Source: Bacillus sp. ZZV12-4809 (GTDB lineage: Bacteria; Bacillota; Bacilli; Bacillales; Cytobacillaceae). Taken from it: a DNA stretch of 64,000 bases. The DNA lies in contig NZ_VCRN01000012.1 of assembly GCF_009849585.1 (NCBI RefSeq), positions 91,232 through 155,231 on the forward strand. The letters run 5' to 3'. A program made the translations under genes and the position numbers. The notes below the pieces were generated by a model that was given only the letters and a program-made list of their open reading frames with translations, did not search any database and had not been told where the DNA came from. Of this stretch, positions 16,219 to 24,767 are shown one piece after another; position 1 is the first letter of the stretch, and each line of letters begins with the position of its first letter.

Positions 16219-16861
16219 AAGTTCTATTTTTATAAATATGTATGCTGCCCTCATTGTCAGCCCGAATTTCATTGTGAAAATAGATACCTGCATTATCGTC
16301 AATCCCATAACCAGTTGCGACATTGGTTTTTGATACAGCTGCCTTTAGATTTCCCCGTTCATTCCACTTTGTAAAATGGACACTTATGGCACAATCCCTG
16401 ATTAACCCGAGTCCTTTCAAAAAGAGGTGCTGTCTTTTATATGTATCAATAGGAGGGATGATGCAATGCTCTGGGATAATGAGAGCGCCTGCCGAAAAGC
16501 CTGCTACAGGAATACCGTTCATATACATCCTTTTAATGCATTCTCCGGTTTCACTATCCACAATAAACCTTCTGTAACTTTCTGTATCACCGCCTCCAAT
16601 TATGATGCCAGAACTGGATATCAATTCTTGAAGAAAGGATTCAGCCGGGTCAGCGGAAAGAGGCAAATAGCAGAAATTTTCGGCTCCATTCGGAATTAAG
16701 GCAGAAGTATACTTTTTCATATACACCTCCCAGCCTTCCCTTTCCAAAAAAAGTATAGCTATTTTGCCATCCGCACCACAGGCAAGCTTTGTAAACATCC
16801 TTCCAAACCTTTGACCGAATGGAGGACTTCCCCCCATTAAAAATAAATGCCTGCTGCTCAT
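16217..16861 (-). CDS. Peptidase S51 / class I GATase-like protein
   Basis: 214-residue protein of the peptidase S51 family (dipeptidase E, cyanophycinase). The nucleophile elbow is in VAGFSAGALIIPE (Ser at about residue 127), preceded by IIIGGGDTESYRRF, typical of the family. A His in VHFTKWNERGNL fits the catalytic dyad. Family members cleave Asp-X dipeptides or cyanophycin; no cyanophycin synthetase is visible here, so a peptidase of unknown substrate is the safe call. Start ATG at 16861 has GGAAGGCGGG upstream. It follows the IDEAL-domain gene, with a terminator between them. Confidence 0.8.
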   Translation of the reverse strand: MSSRHLFLMGGSPPFGQRFGRMFTKLACGADGKIAILFLEREGWEVYMKKYTSALIPNGAENFCYLPLSADPAESFLQELISSSGIIIGGGDTESYRRFIVDSETGECIKRMYMNGIPVAGFSAGALIIPEHCIIPPIDTYKRQHLFLKGLGLIRDCAISVHFTKWNERGNLKAAVSKTNVATGYGIDDNAGIYFHNEIRADNEGSIHIYKNRT

Positions 16862-16881
16862 TTCCCGCCTTCCTCCCGAAA

Positions 16882-16910
16882 AAAATAAAATACCCCGCTG
16901 ATTGGCGGGG
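16882..16910 (-). terminator. Terminator after IDEAL-domain gene
   Basis: On the minus strand, CCCCGC (16910-16905) pairs with GCGGGG (16898-16893), followed by TATTTTATTTTTTT. Confidence 0.75.
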
Positions 16911-16923
16911 GCAGACTGTCTTT

Positions 16924-17160
16924 TTAAGTGCCAAAACGCTTTGAAAGTTCTTTGTACTTCTTTGAATAATGCATAAATGCCGGTTTATTTCCTTCATCAA
17001 TCGCCGCGTCTATCTTTTTCATCAGCTTTTCTTTTTCATTATTCAGCAGAACCTCCGAGATCAGCATATCAAGGTAAAGGTCTAATACAAAAGATTCCTT
17101 TTGGTTTTTCCTCTTAGATCCACTCATTTTCATTAATTCGGTGTATGATTTTTCCTTCAT
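16924..17160 (-). CDS. IDEAL domain-containing protein
   Basis: 78-residue helical protein. The segment DLYLDMLISEVLLNNEKEKL then KKIDAAIDEGNKPAFMHYSKKY (interrupted by charge) fits the IDEAL domain, named after the IDxAL-like core; here it reads IDAAID. The same domain occurs at the C-terminus of UPF0302 proteins; its function is unknown. ATG at 17160, six bases after GGGGTG, is preferred to the GTG at 17169. It is divergent from comK, with a 200-base AT-rich region between them that must carry both promoters. Confidence 0.75.
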   Translation of the reverse strand: MKEKSYTELMKMSGSKRKNQKESFVLDLYLDMLISEVLLNNEKEKLMKKIDAAIDEGNKPAFMHYSKKYKELSKRFGT

Positions 17161-17227
17161 GGAAATCACCCCTGAGCTTTTTAATATTATATGGAATCAC
17201 CTTTGAATATTCAACTAAATTTTTTTA

Positions 17228-17242
17228 AATTTTTAGAAATTA
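17228..17242. promoter_or_regulatory. Possible CodY-type box and AT-rich control region of comK
   Basis: AATTTTTAGAAATTA matches the CodY consensus at 12 of 15 positions. It lies in the very AT-rich 17200-17330 region upstream of comK, which also contains A/T tracts suited to ComK boxes (AAAA-N5-TTTT), although no exact pair of boxes was found. CodY and ComK both act at comK in B. subtilis. Confidence 0.4.
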
Positions 17243-17361
17243 TTTCTCAAGACGTCATAATTGTGAACAATTTGGAAACTATTTAATTAATTAGTAATTT
17301 TTAGATAAATTGGTGGTAATATGGGAAAGTGAGCGCGAAAGAATAAAGGAGATGAGGATAT

Positions 17362-17916
17362 ATGAGCCAAAATATTCAAATAATCGATGAATATGAAATC
17401 AATCCAAATACGATGATTATTAAACCCCTTTCTTATGGGATAAAAGTTTTTTCGCAAATCTGGGAGCTTGAAGATGAAATAACTTCCCCTTTCAAGCCTT
17501 TCGAAATAATTAAAAGCAGCTGCAGCTATTTTGGATCAAGCTATGAAGGAAGAAAAGAGGGTACACGCCAATTAACTGGCTTCACCCATAAAGCTCCGAT
17601 AACGATTGACCCCACCAATTACATTTACTTTTTCCCGACGGCTTCTCCATACAATCCGGAATGCATCTGGATTGCATTGGATCACATTGAATATTTCAAG
17701 CGGGCGGAAAACGCTCAAACTCAAGTGGTTTTTAAAAATAAGCAAAGCTTTATTATTCCAGTATCTTATACGACTCTTAATAACCAGGTGCTCAGAACAG
17801 CATTGCTTAAAACGACATTAATAAAAAGGATAAAAGATTCGGAGAGAAAGGCATTGTACTATGTGAATGGTTCTAAATTAATGAATGCTTCGGAGAGAAG
17901 TGGAGCCTACCAATAG
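17362..17916 (+). CDS. comK: Competence transcription factor ComK
   Basis: 184-residue orthologue of the master activator of DNA-uptake genes. The conserved core is present: SCSYFGSSYEGRKEGTRQLTG (residues about 54-74, split by function), HKAPITIDPTNYIYFFPTAS and CIWIALDHI. B. subtilis ComK is 192 residues, so the protein is full length; the C-terminal tail here is short and basic. Start ATG at 17362 follows AAAGGAGATGAGG. The frame is intact, so competence could be functional; comG/comE loci are outside the window. Confidence 0.92.
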   Translation: MSQNIQIIDEYEINPNTMIIKPLSYGIKVFSQIWELEDEITSPFKPFEIIKSSCSYFGSSYEGRKEGTRQLTGFTHKAPITIDPTNYIYFFPTASPYNPECIWIALDHIEYFKRAENAQTQVVFKNKQSFIIPVSYTTLNNQVLRTALLKTTLIKRIKDSERKALYYVNGSKLMNASERSGAYQ

Positions 17917-17944
17917 AGAAGGAATTAGAACTGCAGGATAACTA

Positions 17945-17976
17945 AGAAGCATGCGGAATTTCATGCTTCTGTTTTC
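17945..17976 (+). terminator. Intrinsic terminator after comK
   Basis: AGAAGCATG (17945-17953) pairs with CATGCTTCT (17962-17970), then GTTTT. Confidence 0.85.
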
Positions 17977-18021
17977 CGTGTATGTTATCTTATTTAGCTG
18001 CAGGCTCTTCTTATTACAAAA

Positions 18022-18411
18022 TTAATTGGCCTTTAGATTTTTCCCTGATCCCGGCAAAGATCTTTTAAGGAGATAATAGGTCATTAGCTCCTGAACTTTA
18101 TTGCGGATGCGGGGATTAAAATAATTATGGTGTTCCTCATATCCTTTATACAGGAACATAAACATAGTAAACGCCTCATCCCTTTTTATTTCCTGTACCT
18201 TTAACTGGTTTTTATTCATATAGCGTTTTACCTCAGAGAGTTCACTTTGAATGACCTTCATTGTTTCTTCAACCAAATCAAGATATGGCTGTTTTAGTTT
18301 AAACGGGCTTTTATTAATGACAATAGAGTCGCGGTTTAAGACCGTCAGCACCATTGGCAGATAAATTGCCTGTTCCATGATATTACGGTCTTCCTCAGGA
18401 ATTCTGGTCAT
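18022..18411 (-). CDS. yhjD: YhjD-like conserved Bacillus protein
   Basis: 129-residue soluble protein, mostly helical, with no recognised catalytic motif. Conserved-looking stretches are MTRIPEEDRNIMEQAIYLPM at the start and DEAFTMFMFLYKGYEEHHNYF in the middle. The assignment rests on memory of B. subtilis YhjD and on position: yhjE and sipV relatives follow downstream. Start ATG at 18411 with AAGGGGAG nine bases upstream. Its role is unknown. Confidence 0.6.
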   Translation of the reverse strand: MTRIPEEDRNIMEQAIYLPMVLTVLNRDSIVINKSPFKLKQPYLDLVEETMKVIQSELSEVKRYMNKNQLKVQEIKRDEAFTMFMFLYKGYEEHHNYFNPRIRNKVQELMTYYLLKRSLPGSGKNLKAN

Positions 18412-18640
18412 ATTGTTTTGCTCCCCTTAATTAATAATATCCTGTCAGTTGTAAGAACAAATGTTCTTGTTTAATTTTACAAAGGAATGTTTTATCTTGC
18501 AAGAGCCTATATTTGTCGAAATACTGTTATACTTCATCATTTCCAATAATTAAAAAAAATTTCAGCATGCAGCTTATTGGCAGGGATTTTATTTCTGATG
18601 TCGAAATAAGGAGAACAGCACAGTTAGGAGGATAAAATAA

Positions 18641-20629
18641 ATGACGCAAAAAAGGACAATTAAACCAGAAGATCTTTATCAATTAAAATCTGTAGCTGAT
18701 CCGCAGCTTTCCAGGAATGGAAATGATCTGGCTTTTGTAGAGACCAGAATGCTTGAAGAAGAAAATACATATAGTTCAAATATCTTTTATATTAATACCG
18801 CTGAAAGCAATAAGCCTGTTCAGTGGACTTACGGCAAACACCGAAATCATTCACCCCGCTGGTCTCCAGATGGGGAGTTAATTGCATTTGTTTCAGACAG
18901 GGGAGGCAAGCCGCAGATTTATGTGATGAGCAAAGCAGGAGGAGAAGCCAGACAGCTGACTCATTGTGCGAATGGTGCTTCAAATCCTGTTTGGTCCCCT
19001 GATGGAAAGAAGATTGCCTTCAATCTTTCAATAAAACCGGGTGAAGACGCGGAAACAATGGAAGAAAATCAAGAAAACAAGGAAGAAATGCCAACTCCGA
19101 TTGAAATCGAAAAAATGAAACACAAATCCGATGCCCAGGGCTTTTGGAACGGAAGATACAGGCAGGTTGCATTCATCGATATAGCAACTGGCGAGGTGGA
19201 GCATGTAACAGCTGGTGAACATGATTTTCAGTTGCAGGACTGGTCACCAGATGGGAAATGGATTGCTGTTTCGGCAGATTTGAGTGAAGATAAGGATTTT
19301 TCTTTTTTAAGCGATGTGTATATCATCCATCTTGACACAAAAGACATAAAAAAAATTACAGATGGAAAAGGTTATTTTGGAAGCGCGTCATGGTCACCAG
19401 ATGGAAAACAAATAGGATTGTTTGGACATGAAAGGGAATACGAAAACGCAACACATACCAAAGTATGGGTTTATAATCTCGAATTTGGAGAACTTCAGTG
19501 CCTGACGGCAGAATCTGACATATTGGCCGGTGATTATGCCATCGGAGATTTCCAGCAGGGTGCAGTAACACCGGGAATTCTTTGGGCGGAGGACAGCAGA
19601 AGCTTTTATTTCCTTGCAACTGATCATGGCAATACCGTTGTTTATTATGGATCTTTAGAAGGGGAATTATATCCAGCTCTGCTGGATCAGCAGCATGTAT
19701 ATGGGCTGACGACAGGCGGGACTATCAATAAAGCGGTTGTAGCTATCAGCAAGCCGTCATCTCCCGGAGAGCTATTTTTACTTGATGTTCCGACAGGGGA
19801 ATTGAAACAGCTGACAAGTGTCAATGAAGAATTCCTGAGCGGAGTGGAGCTGGCAGATGCAGCGCCAATTCAATTTAAATCTTCGGATGAGTGGGACCTG
19901 CATGGCTGGATCATGAAGCCTGCCGATCTGAAAGAAGGCCAAAAAGCGCCGCTTGTGCTTGAGATCCATGGCGGGCCACATGCTATGTATGCCAATTCTT
20001 ATTTCCATGAATTCCAATGCCTCGCTGCAAAAGGATATGCGATACTATATATCAACCCTCGGGGGAGCCATGGATATGGTCAGCATTTTGTAGATGCTGT
20101 CAGAGGAGATTACGGGGGCAAGGATTATGAGGATATTATGGATGCTGTCGATTATGCGCTCGAAAACTTCGATTTCATCGATAAAGAACGGCTTGGCGTA
20201 ACGGGAGGAAGTTATGGAGGCTTTATGACCAACTGGATTATTGGACACACCAGCCGGTTCAAAGCAGCAGTCACTCAGCGCTCCATATCCAACTGGATCA
20301 GCTTTTATGGAGTAAGCGATATCGGTTACTATTTTACTGATTGGCAAATCAAAAGTGATATGAATGATATAGAGAAATTATGGAAACATTCTCCGCTTGC
20401 TTATGCGAATGAAATAAATACACCACTCCTGATTCTGCACAGCGAAAAAGACTATCGCTGTCCAATTGAACAGGCAGAGCAATTATTTATTGCCTTAAAG
20501 CATCGGAGGAAGACAGCAAAATTTGTCCGGTTCCCTGAAGCCAATCATGAGCTTTCAAGAAGCGGAAAACCGAATTTAAGAATCAGCCGTCTGAATTACA
20601 TTGCCGGCTGGTTTGATGAATATCTCTAA
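18641..20629 (+). CDS. S9-family prolyl oligopeptidase (acylaminoacyl-peptidase type)
   Basis: 662-residue two-domain serine peptidase. Residues about 1-400 form a beta-propeller with repeated WSPDGK motifs (at least five, also as WSPDGE). The C-terminal alpha/beta-hydrolase has the nucleophile in TGGSYGGFMTNW (Ser at about 525), Asp in ILHSEKDYRCPIEQ and His in PEANHELSRSG. No signal peptide, so probably cytoplasmic, trimming acylated or short peptides. A Glu-rich insert (EENQENKEEMPTP) interrupts the propeller at about 145. Start ATG at 18641 after AGGAGG. It stands alone with its own terminator. Confidence 0.9.
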   Translation: MTQKRTIKPEDLYQLKSVADPQLSRNGNDLAFVETRMLEEENTYSSNIFYINTAESNKPVQWTYGKHRNHSPRWSPDGELIAFVSDRGGKPQIYVMSKAGGEARQLTHCANGASNPVWSPDGKKIAFNLSIKPGEDAETMEENQENKEEMPTPIEIEKMKHKSDAQGFWNGRYRQVAFIDIATGEVEHVTAGEHDFQLQDWSPDGKWIAVSADLSEDKDFSFLSDVYIIHLDTKDIKKITDGKGYFGSASWSPDGKQIGLFGHEREYENATHTKVWVYNLEFGELQCLTAESDILAGDYAIGDFQQGAVTPGILWAEDSRSFYFLATDHGNTVVYYGSLEGELYPALLDQQHVYGLTTGGTINKAVVAISKPSSPGELFLLDVPTGELKQLTSVNEEFLSGVELADAAPIQFKSSDEWDLHGWIMKPADLKEGQKAPLVLEIHGGPHAMYANSYFHEFQCLAAKGYAILYINPRGSHGYGQHFVDAVRGDYGGKDYEDIMDAVDYALENFDFIDKERLGVTGGSYGGFMTNWIIGHTSRFKAAVTQRSISNWISFYGVSDIGYYFTDWQIKSDMNDIEKLWKHSPLAYANEINTPLLILHSEKDYRCPIEQAEQLFIALKHRRKTAKFVRFPEANHELSRSGKPNLRISRLNYIAGWFDEYL

Positions 20630-20636
20630 ATTGTAA

Positions 20637-20664
20637 CCGCAGGCCTTAGGGTCTGCGTTTTTTT
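20637..20664 (+). terminator. Intrinsic terminator after S9 peptidase
   Basis: CGCAG (20638-20642) pairs with CTGCG (20653-20657), helped by CC/GG inside, followed by T7. Confidence 0.75.
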
Positions 20665-20911
20665 AATTAATGCTGTAAAGTAACATGAAAATCGCCGATA
20701 TATCAATGAAGTCAGTTTTCATACAGAAGGCAGAAACTATTAAAAATAAATTGCAAAGAATTCAATTTATCTGCAGAATATAAGGGTATGCAGGATATAC
20801 CAGCAATGATATCGAAACTTTTTTATAGAAACAGCAGTCGAATAAAGGTGAGGGTATTTCCCTGCCTGCGGCCGAATTTATAATTTTACTGCATAGAAAG
20901 GACTTATACTA

Positions 20912-21841
20912 ATGAGATCAGATAGATATGAAAAGAAGAAAAAGAAAAGAAAATGGAAATCTGTCCTCCTGATTCTGTTTCTCTTGATTGCAGGAACCCT
21001 TGGCTATTCGTATTTTCAGTTCAAGCAAGGCGTCTCCCAGACAGAAGGAGAAGCAAATATACAGGCGGAAGAGTTTGAATTTAATGGCGAAAAAGATAAA
21101 TATGGCGGGACGAATATCCTGATTCTTGGAAGTGACGCAAGGGGAAAAGAGAAATCACGGGCAGATACGATCATGGTTGCTCAATATCATCCTGATAAGG
21201 GAACATATAAGCTTATTTCCTTTATGAGAGATATGTATGTGGATATACCGGGCCATGGGCAAGACAGAATAAATGCAGCACTTGCTTATGGAGGACCTGA
21301 GTTATTGAGGCAGACACTAAAGGAGAACTTTGATATAGATATTAAATATTATTCCATTGTTGACTTTGAAGGCTTTGTCCATTTAATTGATGAAGCTTTT
21401 CCAAGAGGAGTGGAAATTGACGTGGAAAAGAGAATGTCAGCTAATATAGGTGTTACTCTGGAACCAGGCCTGCAGCGGCTTGATGGAGAGCATCTCCTAG
21501 GGTACGTCAGATTCAGGCAGGATGCAGTAGGGGATTTTGGAAGAGTGGAACGCCAGCAGAAAGTTATGAAAGAAGTAGCAAGCCAGTTTACAAGCCTACA
21601 GACCATTACGAAGCTTCCAAAATTAATCGGGGTGGTAACTCCTTTTGTTAATACCAATATGAACACAGGTGATATCCTGTATATGGGAAAAGATTTCTTA
21701 TCGAAGGATAACAGGAATGTAGATACTCTTCGTGTTCCTGTTGATGGGACATTTGAAAACCAGAGAATAAATGGTGCTGCGGTATTGGGCATAGATAAGG
21801 AGGCGAATAAAGCGGCAATCCATGAATTTCTGTCTAAATAA
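20912..21841 (+). CDS. LytR-CpsA-Psr (LCP) family protein
   Basis: 309-residue LCP-family enzyme that attaches wall teichoic acid or other undecaprenyl-linked polymers to peptidoglycan, outside the membrane. A basic cytoplasmic start (RYEKKKKKRKWK) precedes one membrane segment (residues about 16-35). The LCP core contains ILGSDARGKEKSRADTIMV, SFMRDMYVDIPGHGQDRINAA (split at Asp) and LLGYVRFRQDAVGDFGRVERQQ, with the lipid-phosphate-binding Arg residues. B. subtilis has three redundant homologues (TagT, TagU, TagV); I do not assign one. Start ATG at 20912. The 280-base gap upstream holds no gene. Confidence 0.9.
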   Translation: MRSDRYEKKKKKRKWKSVLLILFLLIAGTLGYSYFQFKQGVSQTEGEANIQAEEFEFNGEKDKYGGTNILILGSDARGKEKSRADTIMVAQYHPDKGTYKLISFMRDMYVDIPGHGQDRINAALAYGGPELLRQTLKENFDIDIKYYSIVDFEGFVHLIDEAFPRGVEIDVEKRMSANIGVTLEPGLQRLDGEHLLGYVRFRQDAVGDFGRVERQQKVMKEVASQFTSLQTITKLPKLIGVVTPFVNTNMNTGDILYMGKDFLSKDNRNVDTLRVPVDGTFENQRINGAAVLGIDKEANKAAIHEFLSK

Positions 21842-21972
21842 AATAGGCAAAAACATTGTTTTTGGCGGATTAGGTGTACAATATAAGGGGAAATGGTAAA
21901 ACTAGGGGAACCTTATTTTTTACCAAAACGATTTGACTAAGTTATTGCTGCATATTGGACAAGGAGATACTA

Positions 21973-22596
21973 ATGGATTTTGAACTGCTCAAAGATTGGT
22001 TTACATTAGAGAATATAATGGATTTAATCCGGGAGTACCGTTCATTTGGGCCTCTTCCCGGTATTTTGCTTCCAATGCTAGAAGCATTTTTGCCCTTTCT
22101 GCCTCTGTTTTTGTTTGTAATGGCAAATGCGAGTGCATTTGGTCTCTGGCTGGGATTTTTATACTCCTGGGTCGGAGCTGTGGCAGGGGCCTTGTTTGTT
22201 TTCCTGCTGGTCAGAAAATATGGCCAGAAACGAATACTCCGTTTTTTGAAAAATCATAAGCAGGTACAGAAGCTTATGAAATGGGTTGAAAAGCATGGAT
22301 TTGGGCCATTGTTCATCCTTCTTTGTTTTCCATTTACACCTTCAGCGGTTGTCAATATTGTAGCCGGGCTTTCAAATATCAGTATTGCTCAATATATGCT
22401 GGCAGTTCTGACTGGAAAAATAGTGATGATTTTTACAATAAGCTTTGTCGGATACGATATCAGATCCTTAATAACGCAGCCAATTCGGACTGCCATTGTT
22501 GCATTGGTCATTTTCATTCTTTGGTATGTCGGCAAAATTATTGAAATAAAGATGAATATGAGCGTAGAAAAAGGCCGCGGGAATAAAAAGCATTGA
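21973..22596 (+). CDS. yhjE: TVP38/TMEM64 (DedA-like) membrane protein
   Basis: 207-residue membrane protein with about five hydrophobic segments. The hallmark region is FGPLFILLCFPFTPSAVVNIVAGLS (interrupted at the Pro-rich loop) with GxxxxP-type turns as in the SNARE-associated/VTT domain. Relatives scramble or flip phospholipids or undecaprenyl phosphate. ATG at 21973, seven bases after AAGGAGA, is preferred to the TTG at 21955. The signal peptidase gene begins 24 bases after the stop, as yhjE-sipV in B. subtilis. Confidence 0.82.
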   Translation: MDFELLKDWFTLENIMDLIREYRSFGPLPGILLPMLEAFLPFLPLFLFVMANASAFGLWLGFLYSWVGAVAGALFVFLLVRKYGQKRILRFLKNHKQVQKLMKWVEKHGFGPLFILLCFPFTPSAVVNIVAGLSNISIAQYMLAVLTGKIVMIFTISFVGYDIRSLITQPIRTAIVALVIFILWYVGKIIEIKMNMSVEKGRGNKKH

Positions 22597-22620
22597 ATGC
22601 GTAAGTACTAGGGGAGATGC

Positions 22621-23178
22621 ATGGTGAAGGAAGGATTGAGAAAAGAAGGAGCGGAATGGCTGAAGGCTTTTGCAATTGGCATCATTATTTTTGCTTTTAT
22701 ACGGACTTTTTTCTTCTCCAATTACGTTGTAGAAGGTGAATCCATGATGCCTACTCTTCAGGATGGAAATAAGCTGATTGTCAATAAAATCGGCTATCAG
22801 GTCAGCGATTTAGAGCGCTTTGACGTAATAGTTTTCCATCATAATGATGAAGAGGATTTTGTAAAAAGAATAATAGGTATGCCAGGGGATGAAATTGCAT
22901 ACCGTAATGATGAATTATTTATTAATGGCAAGAAAGTGGATGAACCATACTTGGATAAATACCGGAAAGAAACCTCAGGAGGAAAACTTACAGGTGATTT
23001 TACACTGCTCGAGATGACGGGAACGGAAACAGTGCCGGAGGGCAAACTATTTGTTATGGGGGATAATCGCCTCGGAAGCTGGGACAGCCGGCATTTTGGA
23101 TTTATATCAGTCAGCCAGGTTGTAGGAAAAGTAAACCTTCGCTATTGGCCGCTTGATGAAATGGATGCGTCATTCTAG
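22621..23178 (+). CDS. sipV: Type I signal peptidase
   Basis: 185-residue membrane-bound leader peptidase. One N-terminal membrane segment (AFAIGIIIFAFIRTFFFSNYV) precedes the catalytic Ser in VEGESMMPTL (about residue 41). The catalytic Lys is in FVKRIIGMPGDE (about 82), and the GDNR box is VMGDNRLGSWDSRHFG (about 146). Size and single anchor match Bacillus SipS/T/U/V. The sipV name rests on position after yhjE. Start ATG at 22621 after AGGGGAG. Confidence 0.9.
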   Translation: MVKEGLRKEGAEWLKAFAIGIIIFAFIRTFFFSNYVVEGESMMPTLQDGNKLIVNKIGYQVSDLERFDVIVFHHNDEEDFVKRIIGMPGDEIAYRNDELFINGKKVDEPYLDKYRKETSGGKLTGDFTLLEMTGTETVPEGKLFVMGDNRLGSWDSRHFGFISVSQVVGKVNLRYWPLDEMDASF

Positions 23179-23193
23179 CAGGTATTTCAGTAA

Positions 23194-23225
23194 AGGGACT
23201 CGATGATTAGTCGAGTCCTTTTTAT
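23194..23225 (+). terminator. Intrinsic terminator after sipV
   Basis: GGACTCGA (23196-23203) pairs with TCGAGTCC (23211-23218), then TTTTTATTTTT. Confidence 0.88.
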
Positions 23226-23245
23226 TTTTGCAGGAATGACTAATT

Positions 23246-23572
23246 TTAGATAACATGCAAATTGGGGTTTTCTCTATATTCTGGTTCGCAGTTTACACAG
23301 ACGTTCTCATCATAGTCAGTCATATTCACATCTTCACGATTGTATTCAATTCCGCAAAGGGAGCAGGCAGCCATTTTTTCTTCTTCCATTTCTTCCGGAT
23401 GAATGGGTATAGCGTCATTAATATTAAAGGGTTCTACTGTAATTCCGCGTGATTTGGCCATTTCGGAATTTAAGTAATCCTTTGCTAATTCTTCACTTTC
23501 CCAAAATCCCAAGTCCCATAACAGCTCCTTTGCGTCTCCGTTTTGTGCCATCAATCCATAAACAACTTTCAT
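23246..23572 (-). CDS. Hypothetical protein with C-terminal CxxC pairs
   Basis: 108-residue protein that I do not recognise. The N-terminal half (MKVVYGLMAQNGDAKELLW then LGFWESEELAKDYLNSEM) looks like a small alpha/beta domain. A Glu-rich linker (HPEEMEEEKMA) leads to CSLCG and CVNC spaced 18 residues apart, a likely zinc ribbon. Start ATG at 23572 has GAAAGGGG eight bases upstream. Codon use looks native. It is convergent with sipV and isolated by an adjacent repeat-bearing gap. It could be a regulatory adaptor or a nucleic-acid binder; neither is shown. Confidence 0.7.
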   Translation of the reverse strand: MKVVYGLMAQNGDAKELLWDLGFWESEELAKDYLNSEMAKSRGITVEPFNINDAIPIHPEEMEEEKMAACSLCGIEYNREDVNMTDYDENVCVNCEPEYRENPNLHVI

Positions 23573-23778
23573 TAAAATTGCCCCTTTCCAATTTGCTGTC
23601 TATTGTTTTTTATTTCTTAGCCTTTTTTGACTGCAGTTAAACCGATTCGAAAAATTCCCATCTTTTTTATTGAAAGGATCAGGATTTTTTACAAGGATGT
23701 TTTTGAATGGTTTGCTGCTTTTTTATAAATTATTTACTGAGCTGATTCTCCATTTTTCGTGCGGTGTTTATTCAAGGA

Positions 23779-23896
23779 AGCTTATTCAAAGCCCTGCGGG
23801 AGAAGACTCGACGCCGGCCTTGGGTTCGCTGAACAGCTTGAAAATAAAACGCGCACGGGATACAGGAGAATCTGCGGGCTTTGTCGAATAAAAGCT
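23779..23896. repeat. Small inverted-repeat element in 396-base gap
   Basis: The gap 23573-23968 holds no supported gene. AGCTTATTCAAAGCCCTGCG at the left and, as reverse complement, AGCTTTTATTCGACAAAGCC at the right are imperfect terminal inverted repeats bounding about 118 bp. The inside is GC-rich (CGACGCCGGCC), unlike the AT-rich flanks. It looks like a MITE-like or structured intergenic repeat. A 73-codon frame across it (23670-23891) has no ribosome site and is not called. Confidence 0.5.
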
Positions 23897-23968
23897 GATG
23901 TACATGTTTATTAATTTTGTTTTAGTCTTTAATATCCGAATAATCAAATATATAGAGGGGTGCATTTA

Positions 23969-24709
23969 ATGAGGCTTAAGGGTAAAGTTGCCATTATTAC
24001 AGGTGCTGCCAATGGGATTGGTCTCGCTGCAGCAGAAAGGTTTGCTGGTGAAGGAGCGACTGTAGCCATTGCAGATTATGATGAAGATATGGGAATCTCC
24101 AGGGCTCAAGAGCTTAAAGAAAAAGGCTTAAATGCAGAGTTTTTTCAGGTAAATGTAGCTGACAGGCATAGCATAGACAGTATGGCGGAAGCTGTAAAAG
24201 CCGCATTTGGAAAAATTGATATCCTTATCAATAATGCAGGAATAACAAGGGACGGTATGCTTGCAAAATTATCTAAGGACGATTTTCATGCGGTTATTGA
24301 CGTGAATCTGGCAGGTGTCTTCCATTGTACACAAGCAGTGCTTCCTTTCATGCTGGAGCAGGGAAGCGGAAAAATTATCAATACATCTTCGGTTTCTGGG
24401 ATCTATGGAAACATTGGACAGACAAACTACGCAGCAGCCAAAGCGGGTGTGGTGGGAATGACCAAAACATGGGCAAAAGAACTTGGCAGAAAAGGAATTA
24501 ACGTAAATGCTGTTGCTCCGGGATTTATTTCTACAGGCATGACAGCAAAAGTGCCGGAAAAGGTCATTGGCCAAATGCAGGGCATGGTTCCACTGGGCAG
24601 GCTGGGAAAACCGGAGGATATTGCGAATGCATATCTTTTTCTTGCTTCAGATGAATCTGATTATGTGAATGGCACTGTCCTGCATGTAGATGGCGGTATT
24701 ATGATGTAA
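23969..24709 (+). CDS. FabG-type short-chain dehydrogenase/reductase
   Basis: 246-residue SDR, probably a 3-ketoacyl-CoA/ACP reductase or 3-hydroxyacyl-CoA dehydrogenase. Rossmann motif ITGAANGIGLAAAERF at about residues 10-25, NNAG at about 88, catalytic Ser in NTSSVSGIYGN, YxxxK in NYAAAKAG, and the C-terminal YVNGTVLHVDGG. ATG at 23969 with GAGGGG is preferred to GTG at 23960. The thiolase gene follows 58 bases later; the pair resembles PhaB/PhaA or a short-chain acyl-CoA module. No PHB synthase is present nearby. Confidence 0.88.
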   Translation: MRLKGKVAIITGAANGIGLAAAERFAGEGATVAIADYDEDMGISRAQELKEKGLNAEFFQVNVADRHSIDSMAEAVKAAFGKIDILINNAGITRDGMLAKLSKDDFHAVIDVNLAGVFHCTQAVLPFMLEQGSGKIINTSSVSGIYGNIGQTNYAAAKAGVVGMTKTWAKELGRKGINVNAVAPGFISTGMTAKVPEKVIGQMQGMVPLGRLGKPEDIANAYLFLASDESDYVNGTVLHVDGGIMM

Positions 24710-24767
24710 TAACCTGACTCTGAGCAGGTGCTCAGGTAATCAGATAATGAACGAGGTGGAAATAAGG

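Noticed and set aside
16217..16861. S51 protein as cyanophycinase
   Set aside because: The GFSAGA motif fits S51 in general, but no cyanophycin synthetase is near and the protein is shorter than typical cyanophycinases.
23670..23891. 73-codon plus-strand frame in the sipV-fabG gap
   Set aside because: No ribosome site, runs through the inverted-repeat element, and the peptide has no recognisable feature.
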